Source of the DNA: Gemmatimonadota bacterium
GTDB taxonomy: Bacteria > Gemmatimonadota > Gemmatimonadetes > Longimicrobiales > Gaopeijiaceae
DNA: 64,000 bases
NCBI GenBank assembly: GCA_009692205.1
Contig: SHZR01000006.1
Span: 48,811-112,810, forward strand
Reading direction: 5' to 3'
Shown: positions 19,524 through 27,723 of the stretch, one piece after another
Position numbering within the stretch: position 1 is the stretch's first letter
How the letters are laid out: each line of letters starts with the position of its first letter
Program-made: the position numbers and the translations under genes
Notes under the pieces: model-generated
What the model saw: the letters and a program-made list of their open reading frames with translations, nothing else
Told to the model about the DNA's origin: nothing
The model's database searches: none

Positions 19524-21143
19524 ATGGGCAAGTACGACGCACACCTCGGGAAGCACGCGGCGAACTACGTCCCCCTGTCCCCGCTCTCGTTCATCCAGCG
19601 CACCGCGGAGGTCTTCCCGGACCGTCCCGCGATCCGCTTCGGGGACGAGACGCGGAGCTGGGCGAGCACCTACGAGCGCTGCGTCCGGCTAGCGGATGCA
19701 CTGCGCAAGCGGGGGATCGGTCGAGGCGACACGGTAGCGGTGCTCTGTCCGAACACCCCCGCTGCGGTGGAGGTGTCGTTCGGCGTGCCGATGTCGGGGG
19801 CCGTCCTGAACATGATCAACACCCGGCTCGACGCCGCGTCGATCGCGTTCATGCTCGATCACGGTGAGGCGAAGGTCTTCATCGTCGACGACGGGCTCCT
19901 GGAGCTCGGACGGTCCGCCGCGGCCCTCGCGGGGGTCACGCCTCTGCTGGTTCACATTGCCGATCCAGCGCGGACAGGCGGAGCACCGTCGGCAGGACTC
20001 ACCTACGAGGAGCTCCTCCACGAAGGCGCACCGGGCGCAGCGTGGTCGCTCCCAAACGACGAGTGGGACGCGATCTCACTCAACTACACTTCGGGCACGA
20101 CCGGAAATCCGAAGGGCGTCGTCTACCACCACCGCGGTGCGTATCTGAACGCACTGGGCAACGCCCTCGAATGGGCGCTCCCCGCGCACCCGGTCTACCT
20201 CTGGACCCTGCCGCTCTTCCACTGCAACGGGTGGTGCTTCCCGTGGACCATCGCGGCGGTCGCCGGAACGAACGTGTGCCTGAGGACGATCGATGCCGCC
20301 GAGATCCTCCGGCTCATCGCCGAAGAGGGCGTGACGCACATGTGTGGGGCGCCGATCGTCTTGAACATGGTCACGACAGAGGCGGAACGCCGCGGGGTCG
20401 GCCTCGGGCGCACCGTCGACATGATGACTGCGGGTGCGGCGCCTCCTGCGGCCGTGCTCGAGCGCTCGGCTCGCGTGGGTTTCCGCGTCACGCATTCGTA
20501 CGGGCTGACCGAGGTCTACGGGCCGAACACCATCTGCGCTTGGCATTCGGAGTGGGACGGGCTGTCTCTGGCGGAGCAGGCCGTCCTCAAGGCTCGCCAG
20601 GGCGTGAGGTACTCGGTGCAGGAGGAGCTCTCGGTGCGCGATCCCGAGACCATGGAGCCGGTGCCCGCCGACGGTGAGACGATCGGCGAGGTGATGATGC
20701 GCGGCAACATCGTGATGAAGGGATACCTGAAGAGCGCCGCCGCGACGGACGCCGCGTTCTTCGGAGGCCACTTCCACACGGGCGACCTCGCGGTCATGCA
20801 CCCGGACGGCTACATCGAGATCCGCGACCGCTCCAAGGACATCATCATCTCGGGCGGAGAGAATATTTCGTCGATCGAGGTGGAGGGCGTTCTCTACCGC
20901 CACCCGGCGGTCGCCGCGGCCGCGGTCGTGGCGAAGCCGGACGACCATTGGGGCGAGATCCCGTGCGCGTTCCTCGAGCTACGACCCGGAGCGCTCACGA
21001 CCGAGGAAGAGATCATGGCGTTCTGCCGCGATCACCTTGCGCACTTCAAGGCGCCGAGGGCGGTGGTGTTCGGCGAGCTGCCGAAGACATCGACCGGCAA
21101 GATCCAAAAGTTCGTGTTGAGAGCGCGCGCGAGAGGTCAGTAG
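19524..21143 (+). CDS. AMP-forming acyl-CoA synthetase
   Basis: A 539-residue ANL-superfamily ligase that activates a carboxylic acid through an acyl-AMP to an acyl-CoA. Visible motifs: P-loop YTSGTTGNPKGV, the MTAGAAPPAAV region, HSYGLTEVYGP, GDLAVMHPDGYIEIRDRSKD and the C-terminal catalytic lysine in PKTSTGKIQK. The overall pattern, including LPLFHCNGWCFPW, fits medium-chain or methylmercaptopropionate-type ligases; the substrate is open. Starts one base after the DUF1232-like gene and overlaps the convergent PQQ gene by 7 bases. Confidence 0.88.
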   Translation: MGKYDAHLGKHAANYVPLSPLSFIQRTAEVFPDRPAIRFGDETRSWASTYERCVRLADALRKRGIGRGDTVAVLCPNTPAAVEVSFGVPMSGAVLNMINTRLDAASIAFMLDHGEAKVFIVDDGLLELGRSAAALAGVTPLLVHIADPARTGGAPSAGLTYEELLHEGAPGAAWSLPNDEWDAISLNYTSGTTGNPKGVVYHHRGAYLNALGNALEWALPAHPVYLWTLPLFHCNGWCFPWTIAAVAGTNVCLRTIDAAEILRLIAEEGVTHMCGAPIVLNMVTTEAERRGVGLGRTVDMMTAGAAPPAAVLERSARVGFRVTHSYGLTEVYGPNTICAWHSEWDGLSLAEQAVLKARQGVRYSVQEELSVRDPETMEPVPADGETIGEVMMRGNIVMKGYLKSAAATDAAFFGGHFHTGDLAVMHPDGYIEIRDRSKDIIISGGENISSIEVEGVLYRHPAVAAAAVVAKPDDHWGEIPCAFLELRPGALTTEEEIMAFCRDHLAHFKAPRAVVFGELPKTSTGKIQKFVLRARARGQ

Positions 21144-23041
21144 AGCGTCAGCCCGATCAACCCCGCGTCGTCGCCACTACCATACGCCACGACCACGAAC
21201 TGACGCACTCCGGCCACGTACGTCATGGGTGTGCCGTGCGGCGTTTCGGGCAGCGGGATCGCGCGGAGCTGCCGACCCGTCGCCTTGTCGAAGACCAACA
21301 GCGCCGGTCCACCCGCGCCGCCGTCGCGCGCGCCCGCGTGACCGATGAAGAGCAGAGTGCGCGTCAGCAGCGGTCCCGTGAACAATCCGCCGCCCTGGGG
21401 GCCCGAATCGGGCACCCCCATGTCGATCAGCCTTTGGCGGACGCCGTCGCCCAGCGGAACCTGCCAGGCGTGCTCGCCCGTGTTCAGGTCGATCGCGGTG
21501 AGGCGCACGTGCGGTCCCTTCACCAGCGGCAGGCCCTGCGGCCCCGCCGCGGATTGGCTGCCACCACGCACGTAACGGAAGTCCGACCCCCCGGCAGGCG
21601 CCTCGATCAGCTGGACACGAATCGGACTGGTGCGCGACGGGACGTACATCCAGCCCGTCTCGGGATCGATCGCGGCGCCGAACCAGTTGGCGCCGCCCAC
21701 CCAGCCGGGCAGGTTCAGGGTGCCCTTGAGCGATGGTGGCGTGAAGAGCGGCCCCCACTCCGAGTTCGCGAGGATCGTTTCGGCCTGCGTGCGGAGTTGC
21801 GGTGTGTAGTCGATGAGATCGTCGAGAGAAATTCCCTGGCGCTCGAAGGGCGCGGGGCGCGTCGGGAACGGCTGGGTCGGCGACGTACGCTCCCCAGGCA
21901 CGGTCGACTGCGGCACGGGCCGCTCTTCGATCGGCCACACGGGCTCACCCGTCGCGCGGTCGAGGACGTACGCGAAGCCCTGCTTCGTCACTTGCACCAG
22001 AGCCTTCACCGCGCGGCCACCGACGGTGATGTCGACGAGCGCGGGAGCTGCCGGCAGATCGTAGTCCCACAGGCCGTGGTGCACGAGCTGATAGTGCCAA
22101 ACGCGACGGCCCGTCGCCGCCTCGAGCGCGACCACGCTCTCGCCGAACAGGTTGTTGCCCAACCTGTGGCCCCCGTACCAGTCGTTCGTGGGCGTGCCGA
22201 TGGGCAGGTACACGAGGCCGAGCTCCTCGTCGGCGCTCATGATGGTCCACACGTTGGTGTTGCCCGTGTACGCGTCGGCGCCGCCTTCCCAGGTGTCGTG
22301 TCCGAGCTCGTCCGTCTGCGGCACCGTGTGGAAGACCCACCGTTGCTGCCCGGTGCGGGCGTCGAAGGCGCGCACGTCCCCCGGAGGCGCGGTCATGTAT
22401 CGCGGCCCGTCCGAGATCGAGGAGCCGACGATGACCAGGTCCCCTACCACGAGCGGAGGGGACATCACCTGGTAGCTGCCGCGTGGCACCGACCGGCGGA
22501 GCCCCTCCAGCAGATCGATGCTTCCGGCGCCGCCGAACCCCGTCGCCGGTGCTCCGGTGGCCGCGTCGAGCGCCCACAGGTGGGAGTCGCCCGTGGCGAC
22601 GAAGAGGCGGGCTTCCTGTCCGTCCGACCAATACGCCACGCCGCGTGAGTTGAACCCGAGGTTCGTGGGTCGCCCCGCCTCGTAGCTCGCAGGGTCGAAG
22701 GCCCAGAGCTGCCGGCCCGAGGAAGCATCGATCGCCGCCACGACGCTGAGCGATGTCCGGATATAGAGGACGCCGTCCACCATCAGCGGCGTGGCCTTGA
22801 ACGTGGCCGGCATGATCGTGGAATCGGCCGCGACGATCGCGTTGTCCGGCGACGACCAACGCCACGCGATTCCGACCCCGCCAACGTTGCTCGCGTCGAT
22901 CTGGTCGAGCGCCGAGTACTTGGTGCTTCCCAGGTCGCCGCCGTAGGAGGGCCACTCGCCGTTGGGGGCGCCTTGCTGCGCGTAGGCCACGACCGGGAGC
23001 ATCGTGAGCGCGATCGAGACCGAGAGCGGGAGGATCTTCAC
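21137..23041 (-). CDS. exported PQQ-dependent dehydrogenase (glucose dehydrogenase type)
   Basis: A 634-residue quinoprotein of the eight-bladed propeller family. A signal sequence (KILPLSVSIALTMLPVVAYA) follows GTG 23041; a TTG at 23119 would add an unlikely 26-residue leader. Typical blade text is present: ATPLMVDGVLYIRTSLSVVA, LWAFDPASY, GDVRAFDARTGQQRWVFHT and LVHHGLWDYDLPAAP. The family oxidises sugars or alcohols in the periplasm and passes electrons to quinone. There is no fused cytochrome c domain or membrane anchor, so the electron acceptor is uncertain. Appears monocistronic. Confidence 0.88.
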   Translation of the reverse strand: MKILPLSVSIALTMLPVVAYAQQGAPNGEWPSYGGDLGSTKYSALDQIDASNVGGVGIAWRWSSPDNAIVAADSTIMPATFKATPLMVDGVLYIRTSLSVVAAIDASSGRQLWAFDPASYEAGRPTNLGFNSRGVAYWSDGQEARLFVATGDSHLWALDAATGAPATGFGGAGSIDLLEGLRRSVPRGSYQVMSPPLVVGDLVIVGSSISDGPRYMTAPPGDVRAFDARTGQQRWVFHTVPQTDELGHDTWEGGADAYTGNTNVWTIMSADEELGLVYLPIGTPTNDWYGGHRLGNNLFGESVVALEAATGRRVWHYQLVHHGLWDYDLPAAPALVDITVGGRAVKALVQVTKQGFAYVLDRATGEPVWPIEERPVPQSTVPGERTSPTQPFPTRPAPFERQGISLDDLIDYTPQLRTQAETILANSEWGPLFTPPSLKGTLNLPGWVGGANWFGAAIDPETGWMYVPSRTSPIRVQLIEAPAGGSDFRYVRGGSQSAAGPQGLPLVKGPHVRLTAIDLNTGEHAWQVPLGDGVRQRLIDMGVPDSGPQGGGLFTGPLLTRTLLFIGHAGARDGGAGGPALLVFDKATGRQLRAIPLPETPHGTPMTYVAGVRQFVVVAYGSGDDAGLIGLTLY

Positions 23042-23120
23042 GGGCTGGCCTCGCTGAGGTGCGTCATGGAACAACCGGACACCGAGGGCAGGGTAGGACG
23101 TGCCGCCGACCGGTGTCAAT

Positions 23121-23522
23121 TCACCAAATGCACTCGACGCCCCCGAACTCGTGGAGTGCCCGGTCCTTCGTGAGAACGGGGACGCCTTTGATCAAGGCGG
23201 TGGCCACGATCACGCGGTCCGCCGGGTCGCGGTGCGCCCAGTCGAGTCGCACGGTGCGGAGCCACGTGTTCGTGTCGACCGCGACCAGCTCCACCGCGCC
23301 ACCGTGCTCCACGCGCTTCGCGAGCTCATCCACGGAGATTGGGAGCTCGAGTTGGCCACGTTGGACTTTGATCCCGAGCTCCCAGAGCGAGATCGAACTG
23401 GCGTAGCCGCCCTGCTGTTCCATGGTACGCACGGCTTTGGTCGCCGCTTCAGACAGCTGCCCCGGGTCGAGGGCCCACCAGAGCAACGCGTGCGTGTCGA
23501 GCAGAATCACGTCTCCGGCCAC
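23121..23522 (-). CDS. VapC-type PIN-domain ribonuclease toxin
   Basis: A 133-residue PIN protein with the acidic metal-binding residues in order: Asp9 (LLDTHALLW), Glu48 (SISLWELGIK) and Asp99/Asp102 (HRDPADR). This is the LLDTHxLLW subgroup, usually paired with Phd/YefM antitoxins as here. Toxins of this class cut RNA (often tRNA) and stop translation. Its start lies 16 bases inside the antitoxin gene, so the two are translationally coupled. Confidence 0.88.
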   Translation of the reverse strand: MAGDVILLDTHALLWWALDPGQLSEAATKAVRTMEQQGGYASSISLWELGIKVQRGQLELPISVDELAKRVEHGGAVELVAVDTNTWLRTVRLDWAHRDPADRVIVATALIKGVPVLTKDRALHEFGGVECIW

Positions 23523-23737
23523 TCCTCCGCGGTCGGCTCGAGGATGTCCCCGTGGTAGACGACTCGGCCACGAATGCCCGCGAACGTCTCGGCGGATGGC
23601 GTGCGCGACCGAATCGGCGCGATGCGCAGGACAGGCCGATTGTGGTCCGTGACGATGAGCTCCTCCCCGGACTCCTCGATCCGCCGGAAATGCTCGAGCA
23701 TCTTGGCCTTGAGGGCGCTCTTCGAGATCATTTGCAT
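23507..23737 (-). CDS. Phd/YefM-family antitoxin
   Basis: A 76-residue antitoxin. The N-terminal MISKSALKAKMLEHFRRIEE is the DNA-binding Phd fold, followed by GEELIVTDHNRPVLRIAPI; the C-terminal tail should wrap the PIN toxin. It is the first gene of the pair and lies just downstream of a palindrome that is probably its own operator. Confidence 0.85.
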   Translation of the reverse strand: MQMISKSALKAKMLEHFRRIEESGEELIVTDHNRPVLRIAPIRSRTPSAETFAGIRGRVVYHGDILEPTAEEWPET

Positions 23738-23747
23738 GGGGCTAATG

Positions 23748-23771
23748 TGACCATAGTCGTGACCATGGTCA
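23748..23771. promoter_or_regulatory. probable operator of the Phd/VapC module
   Basis: A perfect 12-base palindrome TGACCATGGTCA (23760-23771) is preceded by a further TGACCAT (23748-23754), so TGACCAT repeats at 12-base spacing, one face of the helix. It begins 11 bases upstream of the antitoxin start. Phd-type antitoxins bind repeated palindromes in their own promoters. Confidence 0.5.
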
Positions 23772-24053
23772 ACAGCGAATGCCCGCGTGGGGCTGTTCTA
23801 TCTGCAGTCCGGTGCCCCCATCCAGCTCATCTCGGTGTCGGTCGACACGGGCGCCACCTTCGCGTTCCGGGGCCGCGAGGTCGTGCTGGAGTGGCCCTAC
23901 TTCACGTCCCTAGGCCGCACCTACGACGTGTCGGCGGACGGCCGGCGGCTCCTCGCGGTGAAGACTCTGGACGCGGCCGAAGGGGGCGCGGCGCCGGAGA
24001 TCACCGTCGTGCTGAACTGGTTCGAGGAGATCCGGCAGCGGATGGGGAACTGA
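23763..24053 (+). pseudogene. C-terminal remnant of a TolB/WD40-type (kinase-associated) protein
   Basis: About 95 residues in one frame, open from just after a stop at 23760. GLFYLQSGAPIQLISVSV, the YDVSADGRRLLAVK motif and the closing VVLNWFEEIRQRM are the usual end of long Ser/Thr kinase or beta-propeller proteins common in soil bacteria. Everything before the last propeller blades is missing, and the upstream sequence is the TA operator. A GTG at 23787 could start a short peptide, but I read this as a truncated relic. Confidence 0.65.
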
Positions 24054-24078
24054 GGCGGGGAGCCCCAAAGGGGCCGCG

Positions 24079-24657
24079 CTACTCCGCGGCGAACAGTTCC
24101 CCGAGCGAGATCTCCAGCGTGGGCCCGCCGTGGATTGGTGTCCACCGCAGCGTGTCCGCTGCCCCGAGCGTAATCGGCTCGGGCGCGCCCGCCGCGAGCT
24201 TCCACACGTCGACCGCGCGCCGGTCCGGATCGATGACCCAGCATTCCGCGACGCCGAAGTGCCGATAGCGCTCGAGCTTGATGCCCCGGTCTCGTGCTCG
24301 TGTGGATGGTGAGAGGACCTCCACCAGCAAATCGGGCGGGCCCTCGACGCCGCGCTCGCTCACGATGCCGACGCGTTCACGGCCCACGAACACGATGTCG
24401 GGCTCGACGTAGTCGCCCTCGCCGAAGAGCACGTCGAAGGGGCTCACGAATGCCTTGCCCAGTCCGTGTTCGCGGGAGAACCCGTAGAGTTGCCAGAACA
24501 GGTGGCCGACGGTCGCCTGGTGACTGCGATTCGGCGAAGGTGTCACGAACAACTCGCCGTCGATGACCTCGTTCCGCGCGCCACCAGCCTCGCTCGGCAT
24601 GGGCAGGCTGGCGTACTCGGCGTACGTCCATCGCCGGCGACTGCGGTTGGCTTCCAT
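24079..24657 (-). CDS. Uma2-family (DUF820) putative endonuclease
   Basis: A 192-residue PD-(D/E)xK-fold protein of the Uma2/DUF820 family. Visible core: TYAEYASLP, EVIDGELFVTPSPNRSHQ, the acidic YVEPDIVFVG, and LLVEVLSPSTRARDRGIKLE (the D...EvK-like active site), then YRHFGVAECWVIDPDRRAVD. The family is expanded in cyanobacteria and other bacteria; its biological role is not settled. ATG 24657 starts the homologous region directly. Confidence 0.85.
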   Translation of the reverse strand: MEANRSRRRWTYAEYASLPMPSEAGGARNEVIDGELFVTPSPNRSHQATVGHLFWQLYGFSREHGLGKAFVSPFDVLFGEGDYVEPDIVFVGRERVGIVSERGVEGPPDLLVEVLSPSTRARDRGIKLERYRHFGVAECWVIDPDRRAVDVWKLAAGAPEPITLGAADTLRWTPIHGGPTLEISLGELFAAE

Positions 24658-24719
24658 GGCATGTCCTCCTCCCGGCAAGCTAGCCCGTGGACTGCGACGG
24701 GTACAACGATGCGGAGCCG

Positions 24720-25238
24720 CTACGGGCGGGTGGATGGCCGGATGAGACGCGTGTCGACCGGATCCCCCACGTCGATGGGGTGGCGTAGCTCCTTCTGTTC
24801 GAATTCGAGGCGGAGCTCGCCGCGCAGGCCAGCCAAGTAGGTTCGCAGGCTCGAAATCCTCACGTCCTTGCGCCGCTCGAGCTTCGAGAGATCCGACTGG
24901 GACATGCCGACGCGCTCTGCGAGCTCGGCCTGGGTCACCCCGCAGCCCCGCCGCAGCTCCGCCAGGGATAGGGTGCGCGCCGGCATGAGGGCGCGCTCCC
25001 CACGCGCCCGGCAGCGATCTATCCACGCGCGCCAGAGGGCCGACGTTCCGTACATCGGGTAGGCCGAGACGAGATCGAGCACGCGTGCGGCCAGAGGGCC
25101 ATGCGGTTCGCGGGCTACGGCGACCGCGATTGGACGCCAGTCGTCGAGGTCGCCCCGCTCGAGGATGTCGACGATGGCGGCGGAGGGCAGCTCCTCCGCA
25201 GCGACGTCGGCCGGATAGTCGAGGTGCCGATGGATCAC
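24720..25238 (-). CDS. XRE-type helix-turn-helix protein (possible antitoxin)
   Basis: A 172-residue protein. The N-terminal 80 residues are helical and unassigned. Residues about 90-145 are an XRE-type helix-turn-helix (LAELRRGCGVTQAELAERVG, SQSDLSKLERR). Its ATG overlaps the stop of the preceding gene (ATGA), the layout of a two-gene toxin-antitoxin operon with the antitoxin second. DNA binding is secure; the antitoxin role is an inference. Confidence 0.7.
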   Translation of the reverse strand: MIHRHLDYPADVAAEELPSAAIVDILERGDLDDWRPIAVAVAREPHGPLAARVLDLVSAYPMYGTSALWRAWIDRCRARGERALMPARTLSLAELRRGCGVTQAELAERVGMSQSDLSKLERRKDVRISSLRTYLAGLRGELRLEFEQKELRHPIDVGDPVDTRLIRPSTRP

Positions 25239-25789
25239 GAGGACTCCTCCACGATTCGATCGAGGGCGCGCACGGCGACGCCCTTACACACGTCGGCGAC
25301 AGCGTCCCAGTCACGCCAACGCGCGTCCAAGCTGCGATAGGAGCGCAAGTCGATCTCCGAAAGATCGTGGGGCTTCGGATTCGCGAGCTGCTTGGCCACC
25401 TGCGTCGCGACCCGCCGCCCGCCAGGGCCGGCTTGATCTGCGTAATAGCTGTCCATGCCCAGCTCGACATCTTCTGCCGCCCGCGAGCCCAAACGGTCGG
25501 CAAGCGCGGCGAAATCCACGTAGTCGCGAGTCGCGTTGCGCATGAGGCAGAGCCAGGCTTTGGTCCGGCATATCTCGGCCAGCGTGGGGACTCGCACCCT
25601 GCGACCCCCGACGGCGTGCTCCTCGACCTCCAGAGGGCGCGATCGGATGAGGTTGCGCACGCCCGTTTCCACGCCGTCGAGACTTCCGAGGATCATGACC
25701 GGACGCTTCACCCGGCCGGTGATCCATCCTTCAGTAGCCTCGAGAGCGTTCAGAATCGCGTCGAAGCGGGCGGCCAGGTCTTCGACCAC
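25235..25789 (-). CDS. nucleotidyltransferase-like (AbiEii-type) protein, possibly 5'-truncated
   Basis: A 184-residue protein. RVPTLAEICRTKAWLCLMR followed by RDYVDFAALADRLG resembles the C-terminal half of AbiEii/AbiGii-like nucleotidyltransferases (the 'eLlalKl...RDlyDl' pattern). The catalytic GSx(D/E)D region expected nearer the N-terminus is not visible. The reading frame stays open upstream of GTG 25789 back to a TAA near 25833 with no ordinary start, although GGAGG lies there, so the 5' end may be lost. It may be the toxin half of a pair with the XRE gene. Moderate confidence. Confidence 0.55.
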   Translation of the reverse strand: MVEDLAARFDAILNALEATEGWITGRVKRPVMILGSLDGVETGVRNLIRSRPLEVEEHAVGGRRVRVPTLAEICRTKAWLCLMRNATRDYVDFAALADRLGSRAAEDVELGMDSYYADQAGPGGRRVATQVAKQLANPKPHDLSEIDLRSYRSLDARWRDWDAVADVCKGVAVRALDRIVEESS

Positions 25790-25846
25790 GTGGTCGTCGT
25801 CGAGTGACTCGCGATGTCCCGCGTGGAGGGCAGCCGCGGTTCCTCC

Positions 25847-26389
25847 TTACCGCGGCTGCTCCCTCACTCCCGTGCGCAGGAACTCCGCCCTCGTCTCCAT
25901 CCCGATCCCGTTCCCCATGTAGTCCGTCTCACTGACTTCTTCCATCCATAGCGTGCTGGAGGGCGTCGGAGAGACCTGGAGGAACTGGGCGTGCGTGTGC
26001 GTGGCGCCGCCGTGCCAGTGCTCCTCGCCCGGACTCGCCCAATCACCCTCGCCGGCGTGCAGGGTGCGCATGCGCTCGCCGCGCTTCTGCGTGCGGCCCT
26101 CGCCCTCCCACACGTGCAGGAGCTGCCCAGCCGTGTGGCAGTGCCAGTACGAGCGCATGCCTTGCTCCCAATACGCTCCGCCCCAGGGCGCTCCGTTGAT
26201 GACCACCTCGGGAACGGGCCGGTTCGCATACACGCCGGTGGCTTGCACCGCCATGGTCTCACCGGGGCACGTCGGCTCCTGCGCCTGCTCGGGAGCCGGA
26301 GCGATCGCGGCGACCAGGGCCAGCTGACCCAGGATCAGCGCGCACGGTACCGAGACCACGATCCACATCCTGCGACTGGGTGCTGTCAT
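25847..26389 (-). CDS. exported cupin-domain protein
   Basis: About 180 residues with an N-terminal membrane/signal segment (MWIVVSVPCALILGQLALVA) and one cupin domain: SYWHCHTAGQLLHVWEGEG and GDWASPGEEHWHG give the His and Glu metal ligands. The pattern resembles quercetinase-like or carboxymuconolactone-associated cupins. ATG 26389 follows AAGGAGA. Third gene of a set with the cytochrome-like and DUF6152 genes, all predicted exported. Substrate unknown. Confidence 0.75.
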   Translation of the reverse strand: MTAPSRRMWIVVSVPCALILGQLALVAAIAPAPEQAQEPTCPGETMAVQATGVYANRPVPEVVINGAPWGGAYWEQGMRSYWHCHTAGQLLHVWEGEGRTQKRGERMRTLHAGEGDWASPGEEHWHGGATHTHAQFLQVSPTPSSTLWMEEVSETDYMGNGIGMETRAEFLRTGVREQPR

Positions 26390-26425
26390 GATGCTCTCCT
26401 TATCCTTCGGTGAATTCGTCGGCAT

Positions 26426-26884
26426 TCAGCGACCACCGGGGTAGTCGGGCCGGTAGTCGCGGTGACACGTGACACACGATTCGTAGAGCTGATCGCTCAA
26501 GGCCTCCAGCGCAGGCACATCCCGGTCCTTTGCCGCGCGATACGCCGCCTCGCCTGCGTCGAGCATGAGCTGCGCATCGGTCATCCAGCGGTCCTGGTCA
26601 CGCGCCCGGCCGGGCATCATCAGGAGATTCGCCGACTCCGCGAGCATGAGCGTCTGACCCTGGAGCACCATCCACTCGTCGCTGTCGGTCGGCGTGCGCG
26701 AGCTGATATAGAAGACGGCGTCCGAAGCCGGGTAGATGAAGTCCACCATCAGCTCGCTCATGCTGCCGACACGCCGGGCCAGGGATGCGGGCTCTGCGGG
26801 AACGGGAGGTGAGGGTGCGAGCGTGGGCGCACACGCCTGCGCGACCGCCGAGGAGACCAGGAGCGCCGCCGCGGGGAAGCGCAT
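26426..26884 (-). CDS. exported class II (c'-type) cytochrome-like protein
   Basis: 152 residues with a signal sequence (MRFPAAALLVSSAVAQAC) and one haem-binding motif CVTCH about 15 residues from the C-terminus. A helical body with the haem site at the end is the layout of cytochrome c' and related four-helix cytochromes. The AQAC segment may be a weak lipobox. ATG 26884 is chosen over the longer frame because the signal begins there. Probably an electron carrier acting with its two exported neighbours. Confidence 0.75.
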   Translation of the reverse strand: MRFPAAALLVSSAVAQACAPTLAPSPPVPAEPASLARRVGSMSELMVDFIYPASDAVFYISSRTPTDSDEWMVLQGQTLMLAESANLLMMPGRARDQDRWMTDAQLMLDAGEAAYRAAKDRDVPALEALSDQLYESCVTCHRDYRPDYPGGR

Positions 26885-26891
26885 GGTCAGG

Positions 26892-27377
26892 TCAGCACCT
26901 GATTTCGGTGGGGGCCGCCGGGTTGTCCCTCCCGTCCTGCGGTGCGCCCGTGCCGGACGAGCCCATGAAGAACTTCCGGCCATCCGGGAACGTCACGTCG
27001 CGGCCGTTGGCGCGCTTGAGCGTATGGTCCTTGGAGCGGTAGCCATCCACGACGAGCGCGCTCCCGATCGGCAAGCACTCCCTGCGCAGGCCGCGCCGCA
27101 CGAGCACGTTCGGCGTGCCGCCCTCGACCATCCAGACCTCCGCAGTCGGGTCGGCCGGGGTGATCGTCTCGCCGCCCATCACCATCTGCGTAACGGCGAT
27201 GTGGATCCAGGAGTGCGGGTTCACCCACTCGAGCCTCACCACCGTTCCTTCGATCTGCATCGGTGACTCGGCATCGAACTCGGCCCCGAAGGCGTGGTGC
27301 GCCACAGCGGGTCCCGCGGACAAGAGGGCCAGTGCGGCCATGCCCATGGCTCCGCGAATCCAACGCGATGCCTTCAT
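26892..27377 (-). CDS. exported DUF6152 family protein
   Basis: 161 residues with a clear signal peptide (MAALALLSAGPAVAHHAFGA; cleavage after AVA) followed by the HHAFGAEFD opening typical of DUF6152, and EGTVVRLEWVNPHSWIHIAV. The family is of unknown function, secreted, and often encoded near cytochromes. It is the first gene of a minus-strand trio and its stop is 8 bases before the cytochrome-like start. Confidence 0.75.
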   Translation of the reverse strand: MKASRWIRGAMGMAALALLSAGPAVAHHAFGAEFDAESPMQIEGTVVRLEWVNPHSWIHIAVTQMVMGGETITPADPTAEVWMVEGGTPNVLVRRGLRRECLPIGSALVVDGYRSKDHTLKRANGRDVTFPDGRKFFMGSSGTGAPQDGRDNPAAPTEIRC

Positions 27378-27527
27378 GTCGATCTCCTCGGGGCCTATCG
27401 CCCGGCTGGCTTCCTGGAACGCACGCTACACAGTCAAATATGCGCGGGCGCCGTGCCCTGAGCCAGCACCGGGCGCCCCTACGCATCATTGACAAGGTCC
27501 CGCGCCGGAAGACAGGTTTCGAGCCAT

Positions 27528-27623
27528 ATGACGACGCTGAGCATGCCGCTCCGTTCGAACCTCTCCGGGTGTTGTTGTTGCCATCAAACCCCCGGGGACA
27601 GGAGCGCCCTGCCCAGCGGTTGA
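27528..27623 (+). CDS. polycysteine leader peptide of cysH
   Basis: A 31-codon reading frame (a second ATG at 27543 would give 26 codons) with four consecutive Cys codons, TGT TGT TGT TGC, at 27570-27581 in the context GCCCCHQ. It stops at TGA 27621, 100 bases before cysH, and is followed by an intrinsic terminator. This is the arrangement of a ribosome-controlled attenuator in which scarce Cys-tRNA stalls the ribosome on the Cys codons. A perfect TTGACA lies at 27489-27494, but I see no good -10 element. The peptide itself need have no function. Confidence 0.72.
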   Translation: MTTLSMPLRSNLSGCCCCHQTPGDRSALPSG

Positions 27624-27663
27624 CGAAAGTCAGTCCTGAGACAGACGCCCAAACGGCCCCGGG
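27591..27663 (+). promoter_or_regulatory. candidate antiterminator pairing in the cysH leader
   Basis: CCCGGGG at 27591-27597, just downstream of the Cys codons, is perfectly complementary to CCCCGGG at 27657-27663, which contains most of the 5' arm of the terminator. Forming this 7-bp all-G/C helix would prevent the terminator. A separate hairpin with a GAAA loop (27618-27635) lies between. Confidence 0.5.
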
Positions 27664-27682
27664 AGACCGGAGTCGTTTTTTT
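27653..27682 (+). terminator. intrinsic terminator (attenuator) upstream of cysH
   Basis: ACGGCCCCGG, loop GAGA, CCGGAGTCGT: ten pairs with one C-A mismatch and one G-T wobble, running into seven T (27676-27682). No complete gene ends just before it, so its role is most likely regulated termination inside the cysH leader. Confidence 0.75.
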
Positions 27683-27723
27683 GTGCCACGCCTGAAGCAA
27701 CAACCAAGGATGCGGAGACCCAC

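Noticed and set aside
25847..26425. Longer start at 26425 for the cupin gene
   Set aside because: The ATG at 26389 has AAGGAGA upstream and begins the signal segment; the extra 12 residues are polar and unlike a signal.
27378..27723. SAM or cobalamin riboswitch ahead of cysH
   Set aside because: None of the conserved riboswitch core sequences is present; the Cys codon run and terminator explain the region better.
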